Positions 38,704 through 49,390 of a DNA stretch of 64,000 nt are shown here, in pieces (positions within the stretch are counted from its first letter, which is position 1; every line of letters begins with the position of its first letter). This DNA comes from Martensiomyces pterosporus. Taxonomy: Eukaryota > Kickxellomycota > Kickxellomycetes > Kickxellales > Kickxellaceae. The stretch covers positions 1 through 64,000 of the forward strand of contig MU604004.1 of the NCBI GenBank assembly GCA_025201845.1, read 5' to 3'. Made by a program: the position numbers and the translations under genes. The notes under the pieces were generated by a model. It had not been told where the DNA came from. It ran no database searches and saw only the letters and a list, made by a program, of their open reading frames with translations.

Positions 38704-39945
38704 ATGACAGCGGACGTAGGCACTCATTTGTGTGTTTTGGGAACCGTCGTTGCGGCAGCAGCATGCTACCAGGGCTGGCGCATTGCCCAACGAAGCAGCG
38801 ATTCCACTGAGCCAAAAGACGACGGCCACAGCCGGCCATCAAAAATCGCGCACGGAGTAACTGGGCTTATAGGCAACACACCGCTGGTGCGCATAAACAG
38901 CCTGTCTGACGCAACTGGGTGCGAGATCTTGGCCAAAGCCGAGTTTCTTAACCCTGGCGGCAGCTCAAAGGACCGCATTGCCCTGTACTTGATCGAGCAA
39001 GCAGAGCAGAAGGGCCTTCTTGCGCCGCACACAGACAGCTGCATCTTTGAAGGCACCTCGGGGTCAACAGGAATCTCCTTGGCTATGGTGGCACGCGCAA
39101 AGGGCTACCTGTGCCATATTGTGCTGCCCAGCGACCAGGCGATAGAGAAGTCGCAGCTGCTCGAGCGTCACGGTGCCATCGTTGAGCGTGTAGCGCCGTG
39201 CTCGATTGTCGACAAGAACAACTTTGTTAATGTGGCCAGAAGGCGCGCTGAGGAGTACGGGCGAGATGACCCCACAGGGAAGAAGCGCGGGTATTTTGTG
39301 GACCAGTTCGAAAACCCGCTGAACTCGGAGGCACACTATCGCACCACGGCTCCCGAGATTTACAGGCAGACCAAGGGCAAAATCGATGCGTTTGTGCACG
39401 GGTCAGGCACCGGCGGCACCATTGCCGGGATCACGCACTACCTGAAGCCACGGATCCCTGGAATCAAGTGCTTCCTGTCCGATCCGCAGGGATCGGGGTT
39501 GGCAAACAAGGTGAACCACGGCGTGATGTTTGCGCATACAGAGCGGGAAGGCTCCAGGCGCAGACAGCAGGTCGACACGCTTGTCGAGGGCGTCGGGCTG
39601 AACCGGCTGACGAAGAACTTTGGCAACTTGCTGAGGAAAAATGTCGGTGGCAAGGACACGTGCCTGCTGGATGGCGCCATCTCTGTCTCTGACCAGGATG
39701 CAGTCAAGATGTCCCGGTGGCTGATGTGCAGCGATGGCCTGTTTGTTGGCAGCTCGGCGGCCATCAACTGCGTGGCTGCGCTGAATATTGCTCGCAAGCT
39801 GGGGCCTGGCCACACCATTGTCACCATCCTGGCTGATAGCGGCCAGAGGCACCTGACAAAGTTTTGGAGCGACGAGGCGATGGCAGAGCTGGGCCACCCA
39901 ATTGTCGCACCGGCTTCACTTGACTCGTTTGAACAGATTCTCTAG
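38704..39945 (+). CDS. Membrane-anchored cysteine synthase-like protein, Mcy1/YGR012W type (413 aa)
   Basis: PLP-dependent fold-type II enzyme of the cysteine synthase/cystathionine beta-synthase family. The N-terminus (about 6-26) is a hydrophobic anchor, as in yeast Mcy1 (YGR012W) of the mitochondrial outer membrane. The catalytic core starts IGNTPLVRINSL; the Schiff-base Lys is Lys89 in NPGGSSKDR. The substrate loop is EGTSGSTGISLA, and the phosphate loop is GSGTGGTIAG (about 233). FVGSSAAINCVAAL and the C-terminal ILADSGQRHLTKFW are also typical. An insert around residues 155-205 (NFVNVARRRAEEYG) fits this subfamily better than soluble OASS. Substrate and reaction are unproven for the group; the fold and active site look complete. 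Confidence 0.88.
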   Translation: MTADVGTHLCVLGTVVAAAACYQGWRIAQRSSDSTEPKDDGHSRPSKIAHGVTGLIGNTPLVRINSLSDATGCEILAKAEFLNPGGSSKDRIALYLIEQAEQKGLLAPHTDSCIFEGTSGSTGISLAMVARAKGYLCHIVLPSDQAIEKSQLLERHGAIVERVAPCSIVDKNNFVNVARRRAEEYGRDDPTGKKRGYFVDQFENPLNSEAHYRTTAPEIYRQTKGKIDAFVHGSGTGGTIAGITHYLKPRIPGIKCFLSDPQGSGLANKVNHGVMFAHTEREGSRRRQQVDTLVEGVGLNRLTKNFGNLLRKNVGGKDTCLLDGAISVSDQDAVKMSRWLMCSDGLFVGSSAAINCVAALNIARKLGPGHTIVTILADSGQRHLTKFWSDEAMAELGHPIVAPASLDSFEQIL

Positions 39946-41423
39946 ACATGTAATAAAACGTCGAGGCAATTGTATTAGTTTAATCGACGGTTTGAATGAC
40001 CATCTTTGGGTGGCTGGCATATGAGAGTGCCTGTGCATACAGACAGGCGGCACGTTGCTCGCTGAGGCTATCTTGCTCCTCCACACCTGCACCGCCGAAT
40101 TCCAAATCGCTGGGGGGAGATGCAGCAGCCAAGGTGGATGTGCAAAAATAGCGAAGGGATTGCATTTCATTCGATTAGCCCGTGAAGGCAGCGACATCAG
40201 CGGTCTGCTGCATGTCGCTGCCTTGTTCTGCTCCCGGCTGCATGCTGGCACCTCGCTCATACATGCGCAACGTCATGCCCCCATCTGCATGCCACCAGAC
40301 ACTTGTAAAACTAGCCGCACAGCTGGGCACCTTCAAGTTTTTGGAAAGAGACATTTGCTAATGGGAACTACAATGCGATTGCCATGCAACCTTGGCTCTG
40401 CCGGGTGTGCTGAGGAGCACAACAAACAGTGCTTGCGATTAGCGTTGGCTTTGGGGGCAATCTAGCTTCCAAATAGGTTTTCCTGGTTCATCTGCCGACA
40501 GGTTTGGTTAGAATGCGCCTTATTTCGCCTCAGCCCTCGCACCCTCTTCTCCTCCCCGTCGCCTCTCTTGTTGCTCGTCTTCCTCATTCTGGCGCTTGTG
40601 CTTTGCCGCATAACCCATTTTCTGCACTGCAGCACTTATTTCGCGGAAGGCAGCCGCCGGCACCCCGCAGCACACACGCTTTCGGACTCCACTGTCCGAC
40701 ACCACCAGGCATCGCAGCATACCCCTCGCTGCCCTCACACGCCGGGACCCACACGCTAAGGACAGAAAGGCCGGCCGAAATTTGCAGAGTCGACACACAG
40801 GCCGCCACCCCGCCTCGCAGAGCAAAAGGCAGCGAAACAAGGCGCACAGAATAGAAATCAGCTGAGGGGCTTGCACTTTATCCTGAAGCACGGCCCAGAA
40901 ATACGCATACATAATAATTGCCAAGTCCTTTGTGCCATATCGCTCCTCCGTGGTGCTGAACAATAGGCCGAGAGCGTAATATCGACACAAGGGGCATTTT
41001 GCATTCTGCTCCCGTCGTCTGAGCCTCTCTCGCTCATTAACAAAAGGAGCCACGCCAGCCTCCGCGCATCCAAAATAAAGTCGCTGGGCATAAGGTTTTA
41101 GAGCTGGTGTTCAGGGCAGCCACCTCATACTCGCACATTTTGTCCTTTTTAGCGAAACAAGCCGTATACACACAGACCTCGGTCCCCCTGGGCTGCTTCT
41201 GTGGATCGGTTCCATATAGCCCACCCGGTTTGCCAAGCTTGCAGGCGCGCCCCCTCCCTCCTATCCTATTCCAGTAGCACCCTGACATCCTGCTATTGCC
41301 ACGCCTGCCACTCCTTTCCCCTTTCCCTTCCCATACCCCCCTCCCTTTCCTTTTCTTTTTCAACCCCTGTATCTCGCTCTTACTCTTTTCGGCACACAGG
41401 GAGCCAACCGTGCACTTTACATA
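39946..41423. other. 1.5-kb intergenic region
   Basis: Between two plus-strand genes. AATAAA at 39951-39956 probably ends the cysteine synthase-like transcript, and a long C/T-rich stretch (41240-41400) leads into the next gene. No convincing gene within. Confidence 0.45.
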
Positions 41424-43319
41424 ATGGAGCCCACAGAATACACCACAGCCGATTCCGCACGGTACTCATTAGACAGCCCGACCGAGGGATACAAGGGGGG
41501 CGACTCGCCGACATTTAGCACGGCAGAGTACTTTAACGCATTCACCGATATCGACCGCAGCATTCGCAATCTGATCGACGGCAGCAGCGGCAGCGTGCAG
41601 AGCAGCATTTCGCCGCGTGGATCCGCAACCTCAGCTCCGCTCAGGCCCCTGACAGCCAACAACAAGTCCCGGATAGAGCCCAGCTCGCCGCCAGAGTCGC
41701 CGTCAACTACGGGGTCTTCTGCTGTGGCGTTTCAAAAGCCAGCTTTTCCAGAGAGCTCGTACATGCCGCCTGGCCTGGATTCAATCGAGGACGACGGAGA
41801 AGACGACGAAGCTGCAGCAGTTGCCTTTCTGTGCAGCGGGCTGCCGCATTATGAGGGAAATCCACCGATACAGTACGACAACCTGGATGAGTCTCTCGCA
41901 GAGTTCTGCGATAAACGCGAGGATGCAGCTAGCTTTGGCGATACACTGGAGAACGAAGAAATAGTCTCAGAAGACGCTTGGGAGCCCAGTGCGCACAAAG
42001 CGACACAGCAGCAGCAGCTCTGGTCTCCACAGACTCTTAATGGATCTCCAAAGGAGGCGGCGGGATTGGCGAACTACGAGGGCTGGATAGACTTTGATGA
42101 GCTGGCCAATATCGCCCGCAGGGTTCTGCCTATAGACAACACAGAGTGCAGAATCGGCAGACGCACAGAAACTGACTACATGCTCCTATACGCAATCGAT
42201 GCGGGCGGCTCTGCTAACGATATGGACAAGCGGTGGCATGTCCAGATCCCCAAGCCTTCTGTCCCTCCCGAGGTGTTTGAGAGCGAGGTTTTGTCCTTGG
42301 CTTATGTGCAGCAAAACACGGATCTGCCAGTATCTACTGTGTGGACATACGAGTTTACAGCGTCCAATTCGGTTGGCGTCCCCTACGCTATCCTCAGCTC
42401 GATGCCTGGCGAGTCGCTGTCGGTGCACTGGGGTGTGCTGGACTCACGCGAAAAGCGGAAGATCCTGGACCAGATCGCCGATGCTGTTGTACAGCTGAGT
42501 GAGCTGGAATTTCCACTTATCGGGTCTTTGGTTATGAGCGATGACGGAGCAACAATCGGCCCGCTCCTGGATCCACGGCAGGGCGAGGCGGGATACTCTG
42601 ATTTGGACCCCGCCGTGCACTCCGTCTCCGACTCTGACGCAGATTGCAGTCCCGATGGCTTGCCGGAGCACAGGTACGGGCCATTCGGGTCTTCTCGCTG
42701 CTACTACCGTGCGATGGTCAGGGCGTCGAAAGACGCGCTCGATATCCTGGACTGCGAGGGACAGAGTGGGGACGACGACTACGCCGAGCCCTCGCTGGAT
42801 CGCATCGAGCTGGAGATGTACGAGCAGTTCGTAGATCGCTTCGTCATCGACAAGTACGACAAAGGGCCGTTTGTCTTGATGCCGCAGAGCTTCGACCACC
42901 ACCACTTCCTCATCGATAGAGCGACAGGCCGCCTAACGGGCCTAGTGGACTGGACATACAGCAGCATCCGGCCGCTGCCTTCGTTGATCCAGCCTCCCTC
43001 TTTCGCCTTTGACGACACACCGAGGTGGGAGCCCACCCGTCTAGAGGCCCGCATGGCCTATAGGCGGAACCTGGTCAGGTACAGACAGTGGTTCAAGGCT
43101 GGGCTGCAGAAGCGCGCGTGGGCGGTGCTGGGCAAGCAGAAGTCGGAGGAGTTTGCCGAGCTTGTGTGCCTGGGGTATTGGCGGTACAAGTTCGAGTATG
43201 AGGCCATGGAGAACGTCCAGTACAACAACCCGTGGACCTTTCGCGCCATCTGGGAACACCTGAACCCGGGGCAAGAGTTTGCCATTTGGTTTGCTACCTC
43301 GCGGTCGCGGGTTCCGTGA
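41424..43319 (+). CDS. Aminoglycoside-phosphotransferase-fold protein, probable pseudokinase (631 aa)
   Basis: Residues 1-210 are low-complexity and acidic. From about 215 the protein follows the fungal APH (PF01636) layout: DFDELANIARRVLP, then a beta-rich N-lobe (ESEVLSLAYVQQNTDLPVST, VPYAILSSMPGESL), the helix VVQLSELEFPLIGSLV, and a C-lobe ending LTGLVDWTYSSIRPLPSLIQ and WEPTRLEARMAYRRNLVRYR. The catalytic loop, normally H-x-D-x4-N-[IL]-[LI]-V-D, reads PQSFDHHHFLID near residue 487: aligned on the FLID end, His is replaced by Pro, Asp by Ser and Asn by His. The metal-binding Asp of VDW is kept. An active kinase is therefore unlikely, although it is possible that my alignment is off by a few residues. 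Substrate unknown. Confidence 0.75.
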   Translation: MEPTEYTTADSARYSLDSPTEGYKGGDSPTFSTAEYFNAFTDIDRSIRNLIDGSSGSVQSSISPRGSATSAPLRPLTANNKSRIEPSSPPESPSTTGSSAVAFQKPAFPESSYMPPGLDSIEDDGEDDEAAAVAFLCSGLPHYEGNPPIQYDNLDESLAEFCDKREDAASFGDTLENEEIVSEDAWEPSAHKATQQQQLWSPQTLNGSPKEAAGLANYEGWIDFDELANIARRVLPIDNTECRIGRRTETDYMLLYAIDAGGSANDMDKRWHVQIPKPSVPPEVFESEVLSLAYVQQNTDLPVSTVWTYEFTASNSVGVPYAILSSMPGESLSVHWGVLDSREKRKILDQIADAVVQLSELEFPLIGSLVMSDDGATIGPLLDPRQGEAGYSDLDPAVHSVSDSDADCSPDGLPEHRYGPFGSSRCYYRAMVRASKDALDILDCEGQSGDDDYAEPSLDRIELEMYEQFVDRFVIDKYDKGPFVLMPQSFDHHHFLIDRATGRLTGLVDWTYSSIRPLPSLIQPPSFAFDDTPRWEPTRLEARMAYRRNLVRYRQWFKAGLQKRAWAVLGKQKSEEFAELVCLGYWRYKFEYEAMENVQYNNPWTFRAIWEHLNPGQEFAIWFATSRSRVP

Positions 43320-43579
43320 AAACAGCAGTGCCTTCTGGTCCCCTTTTCATTGGCGTTTTCTCTGCTTGTGTAAAATACAGTTATTTCCTGCAGCAGCGAT
43401 TCGGTTCGCCGAACCGACACGCTACCAGCAATCCAGATGCCGCTGCCTAAATGACGACAGCGCTGCCGACTGCAATGGCTTTGCCTCTTGTTTCATTTCG
43501 CTCTCGTTCTGACGCTTGCAGTCTTTCTCTTTGTTAATTCACGCATGCGTGGTGTTCTGCGCACGAGCAGCTGCCTGTA

Positions 43580-46500
43580 ATGTCAAGCCCAGCTAGCGCA
43601 CAAAGCACTGAAAGTGCAGATGGGGCCTCGGTGCCTGAGTCGCCGCCACAGACAGCTCGCGATATGGAGCACAAGCAATTCGAGAGCATGTACTCTGAAT
43701 TCCTCGACCCGCAATTCGACCCAATGCAGTATGCGCGTCGAGTAGTAGCGAGGGAAAACGCCCTACACAGCGCCGCCGAGGGCGATGCAGAGGAGGCAAA
43801 GGCGCAGCCAGAAACAGCCGACCGCAGGCAGAACCCCAGCGTTTCGCAGACCGACGAAGTAGCCCAGATTATGTCGACTCTTGCAAGCCGCGCGGACAGC
43901 CTCGATAGCTTGATGAAGCACAAGATCCTCAGTTCGCATGAGGAGCTGTTGAGGCAGGTTATTGGCGTGAAGGCCGTGGATTCCACGCTGGGGCAGATTG
44001 AGGAGCAGGTGCGTGAGGTCAAGTCGTATATGCACGGCTTGCGTGCAAAGATCCGGGTGCCATACGAGCAGGCGCTGATGTACACAAACCAGTCAACAAA
44101 CCTGCAGACGGCGATAAAATATGTCCGCTCAACATCAAAGTTCATCCAGCTAGTGCGTCGGCTCAAAATGCAGATACCCGATTCGGCACTCGAACAGGTC
44201 TCGCCGAGTCCCAGCGTTGGAAGCGATGAGGCTAGTGCCGGCAAGGAAACACCCGATGGACAGCAGGCCAGAGGGGGACCCAAGCCCGACTTTCCGCTTG
44301 CTGCACTCACGCTGCTTGACATTGAAAAGCTTGTTGGTGGCGGCGATTTGTCGGGCATCGGCATTGTCGATGATGCGCTGTTGAAAGTGGTAGCCAGGCG
44401 ACGCGAGCTAACCATCAAAGAAGCGGAGCGAATTCTAGATGCTGGGATGAAACGCCAAAACCAGAGCGATATTGCTAGCGGTCTGCAGATCATGTTCAAC
44501 CTGGGCACACTGGCCGCCACAGTCGCAAGCAAGGTTCGCCAGTACACGATCGACTGGTCCATCTACGTCACTGGAAAGCTTGACCCGAAGAACATCCACG
44601 CCTATGTGCGCGAACACAATGCCAAGGCGACGAATATTGACGGCAGCGATATGATCGGCATTACAACTGTTGTGTGGTCAACGCTAGAGTCTATGGTTGA
44701 TGAGCTGCTAGGCAGAGGCCTGGAGCTGCGCACTCTGGAGCGCGTACTGGCAAGAAAGCGCGATTCTCTGCCTCGGTTCGACGTGTCTGTGGGTGCGCTG
44801 GACGGCAGAGGCGATAGCAGTAGCACTGCGCCTGCTGCTGGCACATCGTTCTTGGACCTGGTGGTTGGACAGCTGGGCGATCGAGCCCTGGCGTTCTGGT
44901 GGGGCACTGCTGTGGCTGCCCTGTCGAACGAGATCGAGGAAGCGTGCAAAAACTCCAACGTCATCCGCCAAACGCTGACCAACAGCTACCCACGACTAGT
45001 CCAGCTCTTTGTCCCAAAGCTCGAGCATATTCTGTCGCCTAGACTTGGTGGAATCACCACTGTCGGCGGCGCTACTGTGATGGCCAGCTCGGCTTTCTGG
45101 CAAACAGGCGGCATGATGACTCCGCGCACGCCTGCACACCACCACTCGGCCTCTGTAGTGACCCAATCGACATCCTATGTGTCCTACGACGACCCTGGGC
45201 CACTGATTTTGTGGAATAAGCTGCTTGGTCGGTTTGAGGCAGAGTACGTGTCCAAGGCAGCTTCGCGGATCGACGATGCTGTCAAGCGCTGCTACCCGCC
45301 ACCGCCACCCCCAGGGCTATTGAATGCGCAGGAGAGCTGGAAGAGAGGCACTAAGGGCAAGCAAAGCTCGGGGCAGGCCAATGGCAGCCAAAGGGGCGGC
45401 GGTCCCACTGAGCTCGAGCTGATGGCTGCCGTCAGCGTTGTGCCTAACCGCAAGCTTGTTGCCGGTGTTGTGCGCAGCATTTCGACTGAACTGGAAATGG
45501 CTAAATCAGACGCAAAGCTGCGCGGTGCTGTGGCGGAGGCTGCTGCTGCGGCAATCTCATCTTTTGTCGATATTACGGCGAACAAGCTTGCCAGCATCAC
45601 CGTCAACCCCAGTGTGCTGGATCCACTGACTTCGCCGCCGCATCCACTGACCAAGTCATATGTCGGGCTGGTCAATTCTGTCGAGAGCTTGCGTGCGGGT
45701 CTTGTCGAGCTGTGCGAGGAAGAGTTTGGGATCGCTGGCGCGCTGAGCCCACGGAGCGCGAGGCTTCGGTCAATTGGCCCGAGGTCGCCACACCCGCCCT
45801 CTGCCCAGTCCTCACGCGCAGGGTCGGTGGCTGGTGGCAGTTTTGCTGCCAGCGGCGGTGCTGCTGCTACGGCCAATTCCGTGCTTTTAGCTGATGCTGG
45901 GAGCAGGGCAGTGGCTGTTTCAGCGATTCTGGACACATGTCTTCGTGAGCTGGGCACGTTTGTGAGCACGCAAACCAGTCTGCTGCTGAATGCAGCTGAT
46001 TCGGGGATGGTGCAATCTATCATCAATGCTGAGTTGGAAGACTCGCCCGCACAGCAACCAGCATCTGCTGCAGAGGCCAGCATGGATTCGGAAGGTGGCG
46101 GCAGGCTCGCCGTATTCGGCACTGCATCGCAGTGGCTCCAATCGCAGATCCTCGAGTGCTTGGAAGCGGACTGCCAGAGGCAGGTGCTTGCCATGGTTGA
46201 TCGCTACTTGCGCCTGTATGTGCGGTCAGTGTGCCTGACATTCCCGCTGACGGAAGACGCAAAGCTGCGGCTTACTGGCGAGGTGACGCAGTTTGAGTTT
46301 GCATGCAGCCAGCTGATCGCGGCGTCCAGCAAGGGCACCAAGCCCAAGCTCTCCGATATTGGCGACTCTTACCAAGCGCTGCGTCTGATGCGGCCGCTGC
46401 TGTTCATGGATATCAGGGAGCTATCTGATGCCATCAGCAAGCACTCCAGTCTCGATGGCTGGAAACACCTCTCTGCTGCCGACCTGCTGGATCACACAGT

Positions 46501-46831
46501 GTGTCGAATTGCCACAGAGTATGATGACTCGGGAGCTAATTTGGGCGGGCATCTGCCACATAGCTTGCTGGGCTGGACAAAGGAGGAGTGGGTCGAGCTT
46601 GTTTCGGCTGCTGAGGACGGCGGGAGAGCCGCCAGGTACAATCCACCCGCGATCCGTGCCGATGCGCCACCGGCCATTCAGCTCCAGATGAATGGATCTC
46701 GAGATCTCCGCCTAGTCTGTGGCGCTGTGTTTCTGGAAGTGCTGGACAGTATTGCTGCTCACATACCAGAGCCAAGCGCCGAGCTGGAAAGGCTGGTGCA
46801 GTCTGCCAAGGACATGATCCCGCGTGGCTAA
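43580..46831 (+). CDS. COG5: Conserved oligomeric Golgi complex subunit 5 (1083 aa)
   Basis: Subunit of the COG tether that retrieves glycosylation enzymes within the Golgi; COG5 sits in lobe B. The N-terminus has the family pattern YSEFLDPQFDPMQYARRVV, then a coiled-coil (about 90-190; VDSTLGQIEEQVREVKSYMH), then LTLLDIEKLVGGGDLSGIGI and the diagnostic ASGLQIMFNLGTLAATV (about 295-312). The middle and C-terminal thirds are helical with Gly/Ser-rich inserts (about 575-605 and 735-780), which explain the greater length than human COG5 (about 840 aa). Start at the first ATG of the frame. Confidence 0.9.
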   Translation: MSSPASAQSTESADGASVPESPPQTARDMEHKQFESMYSEFLDPQFDPMQYARRVVARENALHSAAEGDAEEAKAQPETADRRQNPSVSQTDEVAQIMSTLASRADSLDSLMKHKILSSHEELLRQVIGVKAVDSTLGQIEEQVREVKSYMHGLRAKIRVPYEQALMYTNQSTNLQTAIKYVRSTSKFIQLVRRLKMQIPDSALEQVSPSPSVGSDEASAGKETPDGQQARGGPKPDFPLAALTLLDIEKLVGGGDLSGIGIVDDALLKVVARRRELTIKEAERILDAGMKRQNQSDIASGLQIMFNLGTLAATVASKVRQYTIDWSIYVTGKLDPKNIHAYVREHNAKATNIDGSDMIGITTVVWSTLESMVDELLGRGLELRTLERVLARKRDSLPRFDVSVGALDGRGDSSSTAPAAGTSFLDLVVGQLGDRALAFWWGTAVAALSNEIEEACKNSNVIRQTLTNSYPRLVQLFVPKLEHILSPRLGGITTVGGATVMASSAFWQTGGMMTPRTPAHHHSASVVTQSTSYVSYDDPGPLILWNKLLGRFEAEYVSKAASRIDDAVKRCYPPPPPPGLLNAQESWKRGTKGKQSSGQANGSQRGGGPTELELMAAVSVVPNRKLVAGVVRSISTELEMAKSDAKLRGAVAEAAAAAISSFVDITANKLASITVNPSVLDPLTSPPHPLTKSYVGLVNSVESLRAGLVELCEEEFGIAGALSPRSARLRSIGPRSPHPPSAQSSRAGSVAGGSFAASGGAAATANSVLLADAGSRAVAVSAILDTCLRELGTFVSTQTSLLLNAADSGMVQSIINAELEDSPAQQPASAAEASMDSEGGGRLAVFGTASQWLQSQILECLEADCQRQVLAMVDRYLRLYVRSVCLTFPLTEDAKLRLTGEVTQFEFACSQLIAASSKGTKPKLSDIGDSYQALRLMRPLLFMDIRELSDAISKHSSLDGWKHLSAADLLDHTVCRIATEYDDSGANLGGHLPHSLLGWTKEEWVELVSAAEDGGRAARYNPPAIRADAPPAIQLQMNGSRDLRLVCGAVFLEVLDSIAAHIPEPSAELERLVQSAKDMIPRG

Positions 46832-47000
46832 AGCAAGCGGCCCCCCACCTTTTTCTATACGTTCGACATCAATAGAACTACATTGAACAATTGCTCCTCC
46901 AAATGCAAACCAATTAACAAGGAAGGACGGACGGACGGATACATACTAGACAGAAATATAAAGAAAGAGACGCTGCTGGGTTTGTGACAAATGGCTGCCC

Positions 47001-48230
47001 CTAGATGATGCGCCTGGAATCGTAGGGCTGGCTGGGGTACTCGCTAAGCTGAATGTGGTCTGGCATAACAGCAGCGTCATCAGCAGAAGCACCATTGGCG
47101 GCAGCCCATCGCATGGTGGAGCTGATGATCTGCTTGTTCTCAGAGTCACTGCCCATCATCGAGTACCCCTGCACAGTAGACCCGTGTTGCGGCGACATGT
47201 TGTACTCCTTTCTCAGCCCATCGGTCTTGAGCTTTGTAGTCCACGTCTGGAGGTACGCCTCTCTGTGGAATACCGACTGGTAGCAGGGATAGAGGATGAC
47301 GACCCAGACGCAGAAGTTTGATACGAGAATATCGATCCAGGTGTTGGCCAGGCGGTAGCGCAGCTCGAGGGGGTAGTTTGGTCTGATGGTGTGAAGCAGC
47401 GTCGTGTTTGTCACGGCAGTGAATGCCAGCAGGCAAATGAGGAAGGACTCGTAGCGCTCGTTGAAGCTCGAGTGGATGTTGCGGATCTTGACGACAAAGA
47501 ACAGCACAAGCAGCCAGATCATCCACAGCAGGCCAAGACATGCGCCGCGGAATGCCCAGACGTAGGTGCAGACCTCGTACTCCTCAACGTACATGACGGT
47601 GACACTGTCGCTGACGACCTGCGATACGACACAGAAGACGAGAAGGCAACCGAATATGATCAGAATGGGCAGGTAGGAGCTAAACCCGCTGTACGGCCGG
47701 TGCAAGATGAACACCCGGTACAGCGCGTAGATTCTGAGAGCGGCTGCAGCGCTGAACGTGTATGCAAAGCAGACCCGGATCCACACACACCAGAGCTTGC
47801 AAATTGCCCATGCCCCGACCAGCTCTACGTGGCCGTTTGTGGCAATGTCCCCAACAAACCACATGACTGCGCCGATGTACATGAGCGTCGTGACTCGCAC
47901 GTTCTTTGCGCGGATCGGAGCGTACGAGTTGTTCAGCCAGGCATAGATGAGCATCAGCAGGGTTACGCCGAACAGAGAGGAGCCGGCTATGATTGTGAAG
48001 TCGTCCCATTTTCCAATAGGGTCCACTGTGATGCCAAGTACTCCCCCAAGCTACAATTCGCAACGCCGATTCAAATGAGCCCTTAAGTTAGCGTGACTCC
48101 AGTGGACAAGGAACTAAAAGCAAGCAGTGCAGCGCTGCATGGTGTGTGCGCTGATGGCGATACATACCTCCTCGCGCTGCAGAGCGGTCAAGCGCTTTGC
48201 GAATCCAGCTGGCTGCTCGGGGTTAATCAT
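47001..48230 (-). CDS. Seven-helix receptor 1 (two exons, 370 aa)
   Basis: Exon 1 is 48230-48168 (21 codons, MINPEQPAGFAKRL to EE) and exon 2 is 48050-47001, joined across a 117-base intron (GTATGT ... TTGTAG). The join gives REE-LGGVLGITVDPIGKW, which lines up with the continuous N-terminus of receptors 4 and 5. Without exon 1 the frame would have only a GTG to start from. Seven hydrophobic helices are clear; NNSYAPIRAK follows helix 1, WFVGDIATNG ends helix 2, RIYALYRVFILHRPY follows helix 3. A Cys at the start of helix 3 (AICKLW) and one in the second outer loop (EVCTYVW) could form the usual GPCR disulfide. The cytosolic tail keeps DGLRKEYNMSP. Ligand and G-protein unknown; no RGS domain. 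Confidence 0.85.
48051..48167 (-). other. Intron of receptor 1
   Basis: 117 bases, donor GAG|GTATGT, acceptor TTGTAG|CTTGG, with a CTAAC branch-point candidate about 30 bases before the acceptor. Phase 0, directly after codon 21. Confidence 0.8.
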
Positions 48231-49390
48231 GGGCTGTGGAAGGCGCAGGTGTGGTGTGTGTTGCTGTGCTGAGGGTACGGTGTATGTCTACAAATGGAAG
48301 GTGTGAGAAAGGGCCATATGGCCAGAAAAACAGGGAGGTAGATAGGGGCAAGTGGTCTGTTCGTCAAGAGATAAATAAAAGGGCGAATGCGGGTACTAGA
48401 GGCGGCAGCACATGTGAAAACGGGTGAGAGGGGCGATATGCGCGGATGCGAGATGGGGCAGATGGCACTGATGCCCATTATATAACGACTTTGTTTGTTC
48501 ATGAACGGCAGCCCTGCCAGGCCGCGGGCTGTGCTGGATCCGCTGTGCAGGAAACCTGTTGCGGGAGGCCTAGGCGGGTGTCGGCTGCCTGCTCAGCCCT
48601 CGTCAGGTGTGACTACCCGCCAATCCCTGCGGCATAGGCAGAGGCAGTACAAGCCTAGCACAGGCGGAGAAGGCTAGCGCATGAGGAGCGAAGCACGAGT
48701 CGGTCGAGATAAAGCAGCCGAGGACAAGGACGAGAGCGAGAGTGAGAGCAGCAGATCCTTTGAGGTAAATCATCCTATACAACGAGGCAGCCCTGCCCAA
48801 TGGTATCGGCAAGGTATCAGCCAGGCTGAGCAGCACAAGCCCAGTCGATATTCTGATTCTACGCCAGCGCTCGCAGGCAGTGGAGATGGATGCCAAAGTG
48901 AGGACGGGTGCTGATGAGACGGAGATGGTTACCATGGCAATTTGGGATGTTTACATCGCCATATTGCCTATTATTAGATGCTTATTGCTTGCTTCATTTG
49001 CGACGGCTGCGCCTGTGTTTGTTTGCACCCGGCGAATGCGTGCAGCCTTTGAAACCAAGGTGAGTGTAACATGGGGGAAATTAAAGATAACAGTTCTTGT
49101 TTTCGAAAGGAGTCTCCGGGTTTGGCCACCAATCCCGCTTGGTGTGAGCAGTGTCTGCTCATTTTGGCTAACACATGCCTTGGCATGGGCTCGCTGTCTC
49201 TTAGCAAAAACACGGAAATCGCGGAGTGGTAATCCACAGAGCATACTGCTCCTCTCCTTGTGCAAACAGAAAACGTCACCACAGTGAGCCTGTGCCCGCT
49301 GATTTATTGCCAACAGAAGCGAGAAGAAGCAGCCAGTACGAACGCTAGAGCATGTATGCTTGCTGGAACAGATCATTCCAGGTTATCCAT
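48231..49390. other. Intergenic region upstream of receptor 1
   Basis: TTATATAA (minus strand, 48478-48485) is a TATA candidate 250 bases before receptor 1. The part from about 49190 to 49390, the 3' flank of the receptor pseudogene, resembles the 3' flank of receptor 2 (about 51240-51421); for example CTGTCTCTT and GCAAAA with CCACAG occur at similar spacing. Confidence 0.5.
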
